Below are positions 16,516 through 24,725 of a DNA stretch of 64,000 nucleotides, one piece after another (the first letter of the stretch is position 1; the number at the start of each line of letters is the position of its first letter). This DNA comes from Microvirga sesbaniae (GTDB lineage: Bacteria > Pseudomonadota > Alphaproteobacteria > Rhizobiales > Beijerinckiaceae). Both the position numbers and the translations under genes were made by a program. The notes beneath the pieces were generated by a model. The model saw nothing but the letters and a program-made list of their open reading frames with translations, made no database searches and had not been told where the DNA came from. The stretch lies in contig NZ_JAMXFJ010000026.1 in the NCBI RefSeq assembly GCF_025460805.1, positions 1 through 64,000 on the forward strand. Direction: 5' to 3'.

Positions 16516-17334
16516 TCACTCTGAGGTGTCGCGGACTTCGTCTGTCGTGACGGAGAAGTCTGCCAGGAAGGATGGGCCGAAACTCGTCGAGATTGCCACG
16601 TCGGTCGCGTCACGCCCCGTAGCCATCAGGATCCGCCCGATTCTCGGCGTATTGTGACGGGCGTCGAAGGTGTACCAGCGGCCGTCCAGGTAGGCTTCGA
16701 ACCAAGCACTGAAGTCCATCGGATAATCCACCGGCGGAATACCAATATCGCCCAGGTACCCCGTGCAATACCGCGCCGGGATGTTCATACAGCGGCACAG
16801 GGTGATGGCCAGATGAGCAAAGTCCCGACAGACACCAACCTGATCGGTGTGTCCCTGGCAGGCCGTCCGGGTTGCACATGCACCCATATAATCGAATCTG
16901 ATCCGGCCATGCACATAGTCACAGATCGCCTGAACACGCGCCCATCCGCCCCCGATGCCGCCGAAGAGACGCCAGGCGGTATCCGAGAGGTGGTCGGTTT
17001 CGCAGTACCGGCTCCCGAGCAGATAGACCATCACATCGTCTGGGAGGTCCTCGACAGGCTGCTGTACGGCCTCTGGAACGGCTGGATCGTGCAATCCGGA
17101 ATCGCAGATCAGGAAGTCCGTTGAAAGCTCGAGTCGTCCGGCCGGCGCAAGCAACCGGGTACAGATGTTGCCGAAGGCATCATGATATTGCCTGAACTCG
17201 ACCAGGGGGTCACACACGAGGTCATCGGGCGTGATGAGATCCGGCTGCCGCGAGGGATGCACATGCAGCATCAGGAGCATTGGAGTCGGTTGCGAGCACT
17301 CGAAGGTGATCCGATAGCCTGCGTGAATTTTCAT
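16516..17334 (-). CDS. Transglutaminase-like protein (second of a coupled pair)
   Basis: This 272-residue protein has the transglutaminase/protease-like fold: cysteine nucleophile in GVCRDFAHLA (about Cys169) and aspartate in WYTFDARHN (about Asp224). The histidine expected before AWFEAY is serine (about Ser209, DFSAWFEAYL). That serine may be normal in this subgroup, but it leaves the triad incomplete as read. The ATG overlaps the upstream TGA (ATGA). Such proteins often accompany Anbu or ATP-grasp/alpha-E clusters and may cleave or modify peptides. Confidence 0.85.
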   Translation of the reverse strand: MKIHAGYRITFECSQPTPMLLMLHVHPSRQPDLITPDDLVCDPLVEFRQYHDAFGNICTRLLAPAGRLELSTDFLICDSGLHDPAVPEAVQQPVEDLPDDVMVYLLGSRYCETDHLSDTAWRLFGGIGGGWARVQAICDYVHGRIRFDYMGACATRTACQGHTDQVGVCRDFAHLAITLCRCMNIPARYCTGYLGDIGIPPVDYPMDFSAWFEAYLDGRWYTFDARHNTPRIGRILMATGRDATDVAISTSFGPSFLADFSVTTDEVRDTSE

Positions 17335-18284
17335 CGCGCGCCTTCCGGATCGGAGAGGCAAGGCTCACTGTCGGGCGCGGTTGTCCTGCCGGCGCGTCGA
17401 GCAGCCCTGTCCTCTGAGGCGGTCACGTTCACCTCGACCGTCATCCCGTCGAAATCACCTGGCTCACCCGTCCATGTGCCGGAGAGCGGCACGGCCTGCC
17501 GAGGATCGCGGGCCACGGCGATGCGGATGAGGTCGCGATTGCCGATGATGCCGTTGGTCGGGTCGAACTCGACCCAGCCGGCGCCAGGCAGGTAGACCTG
17601 GCACCAGGCATGCGTCGAGCCGCCACCGACATGGCCGGATCCGTCCAGGCTCGGGCTGTAGATGTAGCCGGACACGAAGCGGGCCGCGAGCCCGAGCGCG
17701 CGCACGGCCTCGATCATCAGGATTGCGAAGTCGCGGCAGCTCCCGCGGTTGAGCATCAGGGTCGTCAGGGGATCCTGGATCCCGGTTTCCGGGCGCCTGT
17801 TGTAGGTGAAGCTCTCCTTGATGGCGTGGGTGAGGGTCATCAGGAGTTCACCGGTGCGGGTTGAACGTCCCTGATGCAGAAACTTCTGAACCCAACGATG
17901 AATCTGGTGATCTGGGTCGAGATACTGCCGCTCCATGGCCCGCGTCAGATCGGGCATCTCCTCTGCGCTGTAAGCGAAGGGGTAGGTCTGGGCATAGTCC
18001 TCCATTTGAAAGTCGGGTGCATTCAAGGGCAGATGATCAAGGCGGATGTTGCTCTCGAACCGCAGTTCGGACGCCTCTTTCGTGAATCGGGCAATGGCGA
18101 CGCAGTTGCCGAAGACATCATGGATCCATCGCAAAGCACTTGGAGCCGGGTCGATCTCGATCCGGGCTTCCAAAAGCTTCTGATCATAGCTGTCGCGGGG
18201 CCGGAACATGATGCGGTGCTCGCCGAACGAGACGGGCTGCATATATCGATACGTTGTTACGTGCCGGACCGCGAGAAGGGTCAT
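17331..18284 (-). CDS. Transglutaminase-like cysteine protease family protein
   Basis: This 317-residue protein starts MTLLAVRHVTTYRYMQPVSF, the beta-rich N-terminal domain common to bacterial transglutaminase-like proteins. The catalytic triad is complete: Cys in RGSCRDFAILM, His in GGSTHAWCQVY and Asp in WVEFDPTNG. The ATG at 18282-18284 is chosen because the long upstream extension (to 18617) is unrelated and overlaps a glgC fragment. It is the first gene of a two-gene coupled unit with the related 16516-17334 protein, suggesting a working pair, one catalytically complete and one possibly altered. Confidence 0.88.
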   Translation of the reverse strand: MTLLAVRHVTTYRYMQPVSFGEHRIMFRPRDSYDQKLLEARIEIDPAPSALRWIHDVFGNCVAIARFTKEASELRFESNIRLDHLPLNAPDFQMEDYAQTYPFAYSAEEMPDLTRAMERQYLDPDHQIHRWVQKFLHQGRSTRTGELLMTLTHAIKESFTYNRRPETGIQDPLTTLMLNRGSCRDFAILMIEAVRALGLAARFVSGYIYSPSLDGSGHVGGGSTHAWCQVYLPGAGWVEFDPTNGIIGNRDLIRIAVARDPRQAVPLSGTWTGEPGDFDGMTVEVNVTASEDRAARRAGRTTAPDSEPCLSDPEGAR

Positions 18285-18378
18285 CTCATCCGCCACCCAG
18301 GAAGGCAACTGGAAGATCCAGAGGCCCTGCCGTTCCAGGCCTCCTGCCGGCGAAGAGTTTAGGATCAAATGAACTGGA

Positions 18379-18407
18379 CGAGAAAGCCCATAGTTTAGGC
18401 TTTCTCG
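18379..18407 (-). promoter_or_regulatory. Hairpin in the leader of the transglutaminase pair
   Basis: CGAGAAAGCC and GGCTTTCTCG form a perfect 10-bp stem with a 9-base loop, about 95 bp upstream of the first transglutaminase start. No T-run follows on either strand. It could be a leader structure or the scar of a repeat. Confidence 0.4.
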
Positions 18408-18475
18408 CCACCTGCGATATCGCAATCGAGGAGCCGCCCGGGCGACGCTCACCGATGAGTTTTGCTCCTCCAGTA

Positions 18476-18604
18476 TCAGGGATAAATTCCGGCCCTGCGG
18501 AGGTCGGTGAGCTCGAGAAGGCGGCTGCCGCGCCCGCCGGCTAGCACATAGGCCATGGCACGGCGTGCGAGCCGGGCAGAGGCAGGGCTCGCGGGCATCG
18601 GCAT
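18476..18604 (-). pseudogene. glgC remnant (glucose-1-phosphate adenylyltransferase N-terminus)
   Basis: Read on the reverse strand, 42 codons give MPMPASPASARLARRAMAYV, then LAGGRGSRLLELTDLRRAGI and a stop. The segment ARRAMAYVLAGGRGSRL is the unmistakable nucleotide-binding N-terminus of GlgC, which makes ADP-glucose for glycogen. Homology ends shortly after LTDxRRA, before the conserved glucose-binding part, and a TGA follows. GGAGG still precedes the ATG. Only this stump remains; no other glycogen gene lies nearby. Confidence 0.75.
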
Positions 18605-19201
18605 TCCTCCCATCCAAGCATGGCTCTACTGGCCTGCTAAGCTTCTATGCTCACGGGTGAGAGGAGGTTCCTCAGGGGCAAGGGGGAGCATCCGCCAGAG
18701 CAGGCTCTCTCAGCCAACCGAGAACGGATTGAGAGGACACCTACCGTCGGCTCTTTTGCCTGAGGATCGAGCCCGTGATGCTGGCAATGAGGCTGCCCGG
18801 GAGCATACGCCGGGCGCACCCGAAGTCAGTTTCCCACCGTCCGAGAAGTGTGCCACGCTGCCGCGCCCCAATTGAGCTGCTTGTCACCTCCGGCAAATCA
18901 GCTCAGTCTGATCTCAGCTGCCTGTCGACGACAGCTATCGACGAGCCCCGGGAGTTGGCACGGATGGACTGCCCTCCCGGGCTCCTCGTCGGACCTCGGC
19001 GCCTACTGCAGGATCTATCCGTGGGCAGGTCAGGAGCCGTCCCTCATTCCCCTACTCCATCCTTGGTGCGACTGGCCTTGGTGCGACTTGCACTTTCTCG
19101 GAAGAGTGTGTCGAGCGGCTGCCTTACCTCCGAAGCGCTATGGCCATTCATCCTGCCTCACGGGCAAAGTGTTACCAAAGGGTTGATCCGAAGGGGCAGC
19201 G
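18605..19201. other. Intergenic stretch, no supported gene
   Basis: About 600 bases without a convincing reading frame. Short plus-strand frames (18775-19335, 18848-19186) have no domain. The last bases hold the AAGGGG ribosome site of the following gene. Confidence 0.4.
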
Positions 19202-19501
19202 ATGGCGAGGGTCGTTTCAACAATCCAGTACCTTGGTGCCGAGGGGCCGCCGTTCGCCGCCAATCTCAACCACCTGCAGACCCGGTCCCTGACGGATCCA
19301 GAAGCTCACATCCTTTTGTTGTTGAAGGCCGGTAAGGAGCAGGCCGAAATCGCGGCTGAGGTTGGCGCGGACGAGACTGCTGTGAAAGAGCACATCAAGG
19401 CGATCCTGCGTAAAGCCATCGGATCTTCCAGCCAAAGGCCCGATCCGAAGGGAATCACATGCTGCGCGCCGGAAGCATCCCGTCCTGTTGCGGAGCATTG
19501 A
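19202..19501 (+). CDS. Small LuxR-like helix-turn-helix protein
   Basis: This 99-residue protein has a central HTH: SLTDPEAHILLLLKAGKEQA, then EIAAEVGADETAVKEHIKAI, resembling the LuxR C-terminal DNA-binding module. The N-terminal 30 residues and C-terminal 30 residues are unassigned. AAGGGG lies five bases before the ATG. It mirrors the HTH-only protein at 6920-7123 in design but is not closely similar in sequence. No operon partner is evident. Confidence 0.65.
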   Translation: MARVVSTIQYLGAEGPPFAANLNHLQTRSLTDPEAHILLLLKAGKEQAEIAAEVGADETAVKEHIKAILRKAIGSSSQRPDPKGITCCAPEASRPVAEH

Positions 19502-19595
19502 GTGCACAGCAAACGGTCGGATAAGGAGTCGAGCCCTCCCCTCTGGACAACCCTTAGCAAGCGAGATCCGCCCGTCAGGAGACCTGACTTCATTA

Positions 19596-20048
19596 CTAAA
19601 ACCGTGCGCAGGTCGCCGTGCGCTCACGCAGGACGGCCTCCTGGTTAAAGCGCTGGCGGTACGCGGCGATAATGTCCGAGATCTTCCCTCGTGCGTTGGG
19701 ATCACCGGAGTGGAGCACGGTCACGACTTCGGAGGCCTCCCGCTCGATGTGGCCGTTCGCATTGCGCCATTGCCCGGTTGCCTTTACCACCGTCAAGCCA
19801 TCAGGGAAGCGTGGCGTGATGATCTCATTCAGGAACCGCCGCCATTCGGCCTCACGGACTATTCCTCCCCTCGGGCGGTTGCGGCCAAAGTAGAGCGTGT
19901 CGCGAACCATCGACTGATCCCCTGCCTCGCACATCCCTACACTCGAATGGATGGGCAACGAGGACGAGGCACAACCTGCTACTCCCGGCAGAAGCAGAAG
20001 CACCATTGCTTGCCAGTAAATGCGGTTAGCTTGCTTCCGGAGACCCAT
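19596..20048 (-). CDS. DUF3574 lipoprotein
   Basis: This 150-residue protein has a signal peptide ending in the lipobox-like LPGVAGCAS, indicating lipidation at Cys26. The mature part matches DUF3574: TLYFGRNRPRGGIVREAEWR, ITPRFPDGLTVVKATGQWR and RQRFNQEAVLR. DUF3574 proteins are membrane-anchored periplasmic proteins of unknown role. The BrnA-like gene ends exactly where this gene's upstream region begins (same strand, adjacent stop at 20049), so the two could be co-transcribed. Confidence 0.82.
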   Translation of the reverse strand: MGLRKQANRIYWQAMVLLLLPGVAGCASSSLPIHSSVGMCEAGDQSMVRDTLYFGRNRPRGGIVREAEWRRFLNEIITPRFPDGLTVVKATGQWRNANGHIEREASEVVTVLHSGDPNARGKISDIIAAYRQRFNQEAVLRERTATCARF

Positions 20049-20285
20049 TCACTTGCCGGCCGCCTTGCAGAGGGATGCATTGATCCGCTCCTGCCAGCCT
20101 GGGCCATCCTCCTGGAAGAACTCCAGCACATCCTGGTCGATGCGCAGGGTGACGGTCTCCTTCACGCCCGGAATGGAAGGAGCCTTCGGTGGCTCCGCGA
20201 TCGGCTTCGTGGTCGCCTTCCTGAAGGCCGCCTCCGCGGCCTTCAGTGGAACGCCTGGACGGCGCCCACTCGGTGATCTCGACAT
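20049..20285 (-). CDS. BrnA-like antitoxin, apparently orphan
   Basis: This 78-residue protein ends with the BrnA signature: KETVTLRIDQDVLEFFQEDG, then PGWQERINASL, a ribbon-helix-helix-type DNA-binding domain. GGGAGG lies just upstream of two consecutive ATGs; the second gives better spacing. BrnA normally neutralises the RNase BrnT encoded directly upstream in the same operon. No BrnT-like gene is visible here, only palindromic repeats upstream and a DUF3574 lipoprotein downstream. The antitoxin may therefore be solitary, serving as a regulator or acting on a toxin elsewhere. Confidence 0.72.
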   Translation of the reverse strand: MSRSPSGRRPGVPLKAAEAAFRKATTKPIAEPPKAPSIPGVKETVTLRIDQDVLEFFQEDGPGWQERINASLCKAAGK

Positions 20286-20301
20286 CATTGTCCTCCCGGC
20301 T

Positions 20302-20359
20302 AAAGCATCGGATGGATCCCAAAAGTGGACTTGCACTTTTGGGATCCATCCGATGCTTT
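20302..20359. repeat. Long perfect palindrome, REP-like
   Basis: Two 26-bp arms (20302-20327 and 20334-20359) are perfectly complementary around a six-base loop GACTTG; each arm holds the CATCGGATGG-ATCCC-AAAAGTG motif. It lies right upstream of the BrnA-like start, on its leader, and could form an extremely stable hairpin in mRNA or cruciform DNA. Confidence 0.8.
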
Positions 20360-20370
20360 CTTCTTGAATA

Positions 20371-20421
20371 AGAGCATCGGTCAGGACGGAAAACCGGATC
20401 CACTTTTCCGTCCGATGCTCT
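20371..20421. repeat. Second REP-like palindrome beside the first
   Basis: AGAGCATCGG...GGACGGAAAA pairs imperfectly with TTTTCCGTCC-GATGCTCT around a GGATCCAC centre. Same family as the 20302 palindrome, 11 bp away, so the two form a REP doublet. Confidence 0.7.
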
Positions 20422-20605
20422 AGATCCTGTCTCCTGTGATCTGAAATAGCGACACTTCTCAATGGAGCAACTCGAGGACGGGCATTCCATAGATGCTTGC
20501 CAATCTTGAGTCCCGAAACTAGCCTTCCTCCGCTGGGAAAGGGCGGCAAAGGCGGAATGGCATTAAGACACCATTCGAGCCGATGGAGAAGGACGGCAGA
20601 CGACA

Positions 20606-20812
20606 ATGGCGACAGGTACTGTGAAGTGGTTCAACGAGACCAAAGGTTATGGCTTCATTCAGCCGGACACCGGCGGCAAAGATGTTTTCGTGCACATCAG
20701 CGCGGTTGAGCGCGCGGGTCTCAGAGGCCTGAGCGAAGGGCAGAAGATCTCCTACGAGGTCCAGTCCGACCGCAAAACCGGCAAAGAGTCGGCGGTCGAT
20801 CTGAAGGTTTAG
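20606..20812 (+). CDS. Cold-shock protein (CspA family)
   Basis: This 68-residue single cold-shock domain starts MATGTVKWFNETKGYGFIQP and contains the RNA-binding motifs KGYGFI and DVFVHISAV. Such proteins bind single-stranded RNA/DNA and melt RNA secondary structure. Length and motifs are typical. The gene is monocistronic, closed by an intrinsic terminator at 20854-20885. Confidence 0.96.
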   Translation: MATGTVKWFNETKGYGFIQPDTGGKDVFVHISAVERAGLRGLSEGQKISYEVQSDRKTGKESAVDLKV

Positions 20813-20853
20813 GATGCTTCAAGATATTATGCGGGTCGCCCGCCGTTAGGACC

Positions 20854-20885
20854 GGCCGCTCCTGTCGGGGAGCGGCCTTTTTGTT
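20854..20885 (+). terminator. Rho-independent terminator after the cold-shock gene
   Basis: GGCCGCTCC (20854-20862) pairs perfectly with GGAGCGGCC (20869-20877) over a six-base loop and is followed by TTTTTGTT. It lies about 40 bp after the csp stop and is the clearest intrinsic terminator in the window. Confidence 0.9.
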
Positions 20886-21157
20886 GTGCCCCGCCCTGCC
20901 GAGTGCCCCTACTCTTGATACCTGATAATTGTTCTTCCGGCCGTGCGCGCATCGTCGTTGAGCTTCTGAAGAGGCTCGTGCTGGTCATGGGCCATGATGG
21001 CTACTCTAAGATTGAGGCCCGAGGGACACGGGCGTTCGCTGGTAAGGGTCTTTGGAGGCAGATCGTTGAGACGCCCCCTAGGTCCAACCGTTTGGGGTTC
21101 CACATCGTTGATGCGCGCGATCCCTCCGACGCGAACGCAATCGCCTCGAGCAAAGGC

Positions 21158-21385
21158 TCAGCGTCCCTGCGGCTGCAACGACCTGGCGAGTTCCCGGATC
21201 GCGCTGTCCTCAATATTGAGCCCGTCCGGTTCCCGCTCGGCCTTTGGATCCAAGACGGTCTCGAATGCCTCGGGCACGCGCGCCACGTTAACTGGCTGCG
21301 GCTGGGGCTCACCAGGAGATTCATTCGCATGTGCAGGCCGATACTGTTGCTGCGCCACGATCCAGAGCGTGATGTGCGGCGCCAT
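21158..21385 (-). CDS. Hypothetical protein
   Basis: This 75-residue protein starts MAPHITLWIVAQQQYRPAHA and ends with acidic helical DGLNIEDSAIRELARSLQ. AAGGAAGG lies seven bases before this ATG; an ATG 24 bases further out is possible but lacks a site. No family is recognised. The composition (Pro-rich linker between two ordered ends) is compatible with a small soluble protein. A plus-strand frame (20903-21613) covers the same DNA but has no domain or start signal. Confidence 0.45.
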   Translation of the reverse strand: MAPHITLWIVAQQQYRPAHANESPGEPQPQPVNVARVPEAFETVLDPKAEREPDGLNIEDSAIRELARSLQPQGR

Positions 21386-21457
21386 CGGGCAGCCTTCCTT
21401 ATCGGTCACGCAGCCAGCTTGATCGTCTCGAAGTGGTATCGATGCCGCAGGCTCATT

Positions 21458-21589
21458 TCAGCGCGATGTCGCTTGCCGGGTCGGATAGGAATATCCGTAC
21501 CCCTGTATGATTTCGAGCACTGCATCAATGCGGGACTGAAGCTCGGCGCTGCCGGAGACCCAGCATGTGAATGCGCCGCTCGCGGCCAT
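21458..21589 (-). CDS. Possible very short gene (43 residues)
   Basis: A reverse-strand frame reads MAASGAFTCWVSGSAELQSR, then IDAVLEIIQGYGYSYPTRQA and a stop. Composition is protein-like with a plausible amphipathic helix, but the ribosome site is poor and no family is recognised. It lies upstream of the 21158-21385 gene on the same strand. Confidence 0.25.
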   Translation of the reverse strand: MAASGAFTCWVSGSAELQSRIDAVLEIIQGYGYSYPTRQATSR

Positions 21590-21816
21590 GATCGTTTAGA
21601 CCGATCGCCGTGATGCCCGCACCATCGCCCAGGTGCTGCGCATAGGCTGGTTCAACCCCGTCGACTGAAACACGTTGCGTCTGATCTCCAATTTGCCCAG
21701 TCCGGGGTGGAGGTTACGTTGATGTCATTCCTCTATGCGTTCAAGATCCGGTACGGTCCGACAATGGATGGATGAGACCTCAGAGCGCCGAGTCTCTATC
21801 GGGGAGCATGACAGCC

Positions 21817-22971
21817 ATGATCAGCCAGCCACAGCCATTCAGACTGCATGTCGCCGACGCTGCCCTCACGGATCTACAGGAGCGCCTGTCACGCACGCGC
21901 CTCCCCGACCAGACTCCGGGGGAGTATTGGGCTTACGGTACGGATGTAGGTTACATCAGTACCCTCGTCGACTACTGGCACGATCGCTTCGACTGGCGCA
22001 CTCAGGAGGCGAGGCTCAATGCCTTTCCGCAGTACAAGGTGCGGCTCCAAGGCATCGATCTGCACTTCCTGCACGTGCCGGGCAAGGGTCCTGATCCCCA
22101 CCCTCTCCTCCTTTCCCACGGCTGGCCCGGCTCCGTGTTCGAGTTCCTGGAGCTGATCCCTCGGCTAACCGACCCTGAGCAGTTCGGCGGCGATCCGGCC
22201 GATGCATTCACGGTGATTGCTCCCTCCCTGCCCGGCTATGGTCTGTCGTTCACGCCCGGTCAGCCGCGGTTCGGGGTTGAGGCCATCGCGGATTGCTTTG
22301 CCGCGCTGATGAACGAGGTGCTGGGCTATCAGCGCTTTGGTGCGCAGGGGGGTGACTGGGGCTCGTTCATCACTGCTCGCCTCGGCTACGCCTACCCGGA
22401 CCGCCTGTCGGGCATTCACCTCAACATGATGCCGATCCGGCGCGACCCGGCGATGGTATCCAATCCCACGCGTGAGGAGAGCCGCTTTCTGGAAGAGCTT
22501 CAGCTCTGGCTCAAGGAGGAGACCGGCTACCAGTGGATCCAGGGCACGCGCCCGCAGACGCTGGCCTTTGCCCTGACGGATTCCCCCGCCGGTCTGGCCG
22601 CCTGGATCGTGGAGAAGTTCCGGGCGTGGTCTGACTGCGGCGGCGATCTCGAGTCTGTGTTCTCACGCGATCATCTTCTGGCGAACATCAGCTTCTACTG
22701 GTTGACCGGCGCAATCGGTTCGTCCTTCTGGCCCTACTATGCGCGCATGCATGGCCCCTGGCCGATTCCGGCAGGAGAGACCGTGACAGTCCCCACCGGC
22801 TATTGCGAGTTTCCGCGCGAGATCGTGCGGCCGCCGCGCTCTGTGGCCAAGCGGACATTCACGAACCTTCGGCGCTGGAGCGTGATGGAGGGAGGCGGGC
22901 ACTTCGCTGCGATGGAGCAGCCAGACGCTCTGGCTCACGAAATTCGCATCCTGTTCCGAACCTTGCGCTGA
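21817..22971 (+). CDS. Epoxide hydrolase (EHN-type alpha/beta hydrolase)
   Basis: This protein of about 384 residues starts with the epoxide-hydrolase N-terminal region (FRLHVADAALTDLQERLSRT) and continues as an alpha/beta hydrolase: oxyanion HGWPGS, nucleophile Asp in QGGDWGSF, and catalytic His in GGHFAAMEQP. It opens epoxides to diols; the substrate is unknown. GGGGAG lies ten bases before this ATG; the ATG at 21808 sits too close to that site. The gene stands alone, upstream of the fucose genes, from which it is separated by about 245 bp. Confidence 0.88.
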   Translation: MISQPQPFRLHVADAALTDLQERLSRTRLPDQTPGEYWAYGTDVGYISTLVDYWHDRFDWRTQEARLNAFPQYKVRLQGIDLHFLHVPGKGPDPHPLLLSHGWPGSVFEFLELIPRLTDPEQFGGDPADAFTVIAPSLPGYGLSFTPGQPRFGVEAIADCFAALMNEVLGYQRFGAQGGDWGSFITARLGYAYPDRLSGIHLNMMPIRRDPAMVSNPTREESRFLEELQLWLKEETGYQWIQGTRPQTLAFALTDSPAGLAAWIVEKFRAWSDCGGDLESVFSRDHLLANISFYWLTGAIGSSFWPYYARMHGPWPIPAGETVTVPTGYCEFPREIVRPPRSVAKRTFTNLRRWSVMEGGGHFAAMEQPDALAHEIRILFRTLR

Positions 22972-23216
22972 CGCAGGCGACTGATTGGTAGAGACCATCA
23001 GCACGGCGACAAGCTCGTGCCGGCTTTGCGGAGTGAGAAGCAGCCTATTCAGAGTATCTAAATAGCATAACAAATACAGGAGTGAAGACGCTGGAGGTCG
23101 GCCATCATCCAAGGGCAGGAAAGACCGCCGAAGGCATGACACTCTTGAGACAGACTGCGGCTCCGATACTATCGTGGTTGAGCCGCTTTGACCCTCCGGT
23201 CCCGAGGAGGCCTGCC

Positions 23217-24506
23217 GTGACCCGCATCACTGATCTCAAGACCTTCGACCTGCGCTTCCCCACCTCTCAGCATCTCGACGGCTCGGATGCGATGAACCCG
23301 GATCCGGACTATTCCGCTGCCTATGTGGTGCTCACGACCGACCACCCGGACTTGGCAGGTCACGGACTTACCTTCACGATCGGGCGCGGCAACGACATCT
23401 GCTGTGCCGCCATCGAGGCCATGCGCCACCTCGTGGTAGGGCTCGATTTCGAGTGGGTCAAGGACGACCCCGGCCGGTTCTGGCGCCATGTCACCGGCGA
23501 CAGCCAGCTGCGCTGGATCGGGCCGGACAAAGGCGCCATCCACCTTGCTACGGGCGCCGTGGTCAATGCCGTCTGGGACCTCTGGGCGAAAGAAGCCGGC
23601 AAGCCGGTCTGGGAGCTGGTCGCCGACATGAGCCCTGAGGAGCTCGTCCGAGTGATCGACTTTCGCTATCTCACCGATGCGGTCAGACCCGAGGAAGCGC
23701 TGGAGATCTTCCAACGGGCCGCTGTCGGCAAGGCCGAGCGAAAGGTAATCCTGCAACGGGAGGGTTATGCCTGCTACACCACATCGGCCGGCTGGCTCGG
23801 CTACAGCGACGAGAAGCTCTCCCGGCTGGCGTCCGAGGCGGTTGCGGCAGGGTTCCGCCACATCAAGATGAAGGTGGGCCGGGATCTTGAGGACGACATC
23901 CGCCGCCTGCGCATCTGCCGTGAAGCCATTGGTCCCGACGTGAAGATCATGATCGATGCCAATCAGGTGTGGGAGGTCGAACAGGCTATCGACTGGATTC
24001 GGAAACTGCAATTCGCCGAGCCCTACTTCATCGAGGAGCCGACCAGTCCGGACGATGTGGAAGGCCACCGCAAGATCCGCGAGGCCGTTGCGCCCGTGAT
24101 GGTTGCAACCGGCGAGATGTGCCAGAACCGCATCCTGTTCAAACAGTTCATCACGCGCAGTGCCATCGACATCGTGCAGATCGATGCCTGCCGGATTGGC
24201 GGTTTGAACGAGGTGCTGGCAGTTCTGCTCATGGCCGCGAAGTTCGACCTTCCGGTCTGGCCGCATGCCGGGGGGGTTGGCCTGTGCGAGTATGTCCAGC
24301 ACCTCTCGATGATCGATTATCTGTGCGTATCCGGCACCAAGGACGGGCGGGTGATCGAGTATGTGGACCATCTGCACGAGCACTTCGTCGATCCCTGCGT
24401 GATCCGGGATGCGGCTTACATGCCGCCTCAGCGACCGGGCTTTTCCATCGAGATGAAACAGTTTTCAATTCGGCAGCATCTCTTCCATGGATCTGCTGCT
24501 GAGTAG
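23217..24506 (+). CDS. L-fuconate dehydratase (enolase superfamily)
   Basis: This 429-residue enzyme converts L-fuconate to 2-keto-3-deoxy-L-fuconate in the non-phosphorylated L-fucose pathway. Enolase-superfamily residues are visible: IKMKVGRD (Lys pair), MIDANQVW, FIEEPTSPDD, VATGEM and a C-terminal WPHAGGVGLCEYVQH with catalytic His. The family N-terminus ITDLKTFDLRFPTSQHLDGSDAM is diagnostic for FucD. GTG at 23217 is chosen (GAGGAGG six bases upstream), giving the family's length; the ATG-based extension to 23082 has no homology. An aldo-keto reductase of the same pathway follows. Confidence 0.9.
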   Translation: MTRITDLKTFDLRFPTSQHLDGSDAMNPDPDYSAAYVVLTTDHPDLAGHGLTFTIGRGNDICCAAIEAMRHLVVGLDFEWVKDDPGRFWRHVTGDSQLRWIGPDKGAIHLATGAVVNAVWDLWAKEAGKPVWELVADMSPEELVRVIDFRYLTDAVRPEEALEIFQRAAVGKAERKVILQREGYACYTTSAGWLGYSDEKLSRLASEAVAAGFRHIKMKVGRDLEDDIRRLRICREAIGPDVKIMIDANQVWEVEQAIDWIRKLQFAEPYFIEEPTSPDDVEGHRKIREAVAPVMVATGEMCQNRILFKQFITRSAIDIVQIDACRIGGLNEVLAVLLMAAKFDLPVWPHAGGVGLCEYVQHLSMIDYLCVSGTKDGRVIEYVDHLHEHFVDPCVIRDAAYMPPQRPGFSIEMKQFSIRQHLFHGSAAE

Positions 24507-24725
24507 CAAAGTGCCTGGTCAGTAATCTGAATTCCGAAGCATGCTTGGGCTTGGACCCCAAGAGCCGATTGCATGGTGTAATCTAAGCCTTAGGCCGCAT
24601 TCAGTCGGTTCACAGCCCCTTCAGAGCTACATAATTGCAGGCAAGCTGACTGGTGCGACGTTGGTTGCATGCGGCTGGCTCTTGGCCCAACATCCTCGAC
24701 ATTCAATCCTTCGGAGGAAAAAGAT

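Noticed and set aside
17874..18362. Plus-strand proteins opposite the transglutaminase gene
   Set aside because: No domains; the reverse-strand transglutaminase has a full catalytic triad.
20903..21613. 236-residue plus-strand protein after the cold-shock gene
   Set aside because: No ribosome site or domain; the reverse strand has a short gene with a better start here.
23169..24383. 404-residue reverse frame opposite fuconate dehydratase
   Set aside because: Antisense shadow of a well-supported enolase-superfamily gene.
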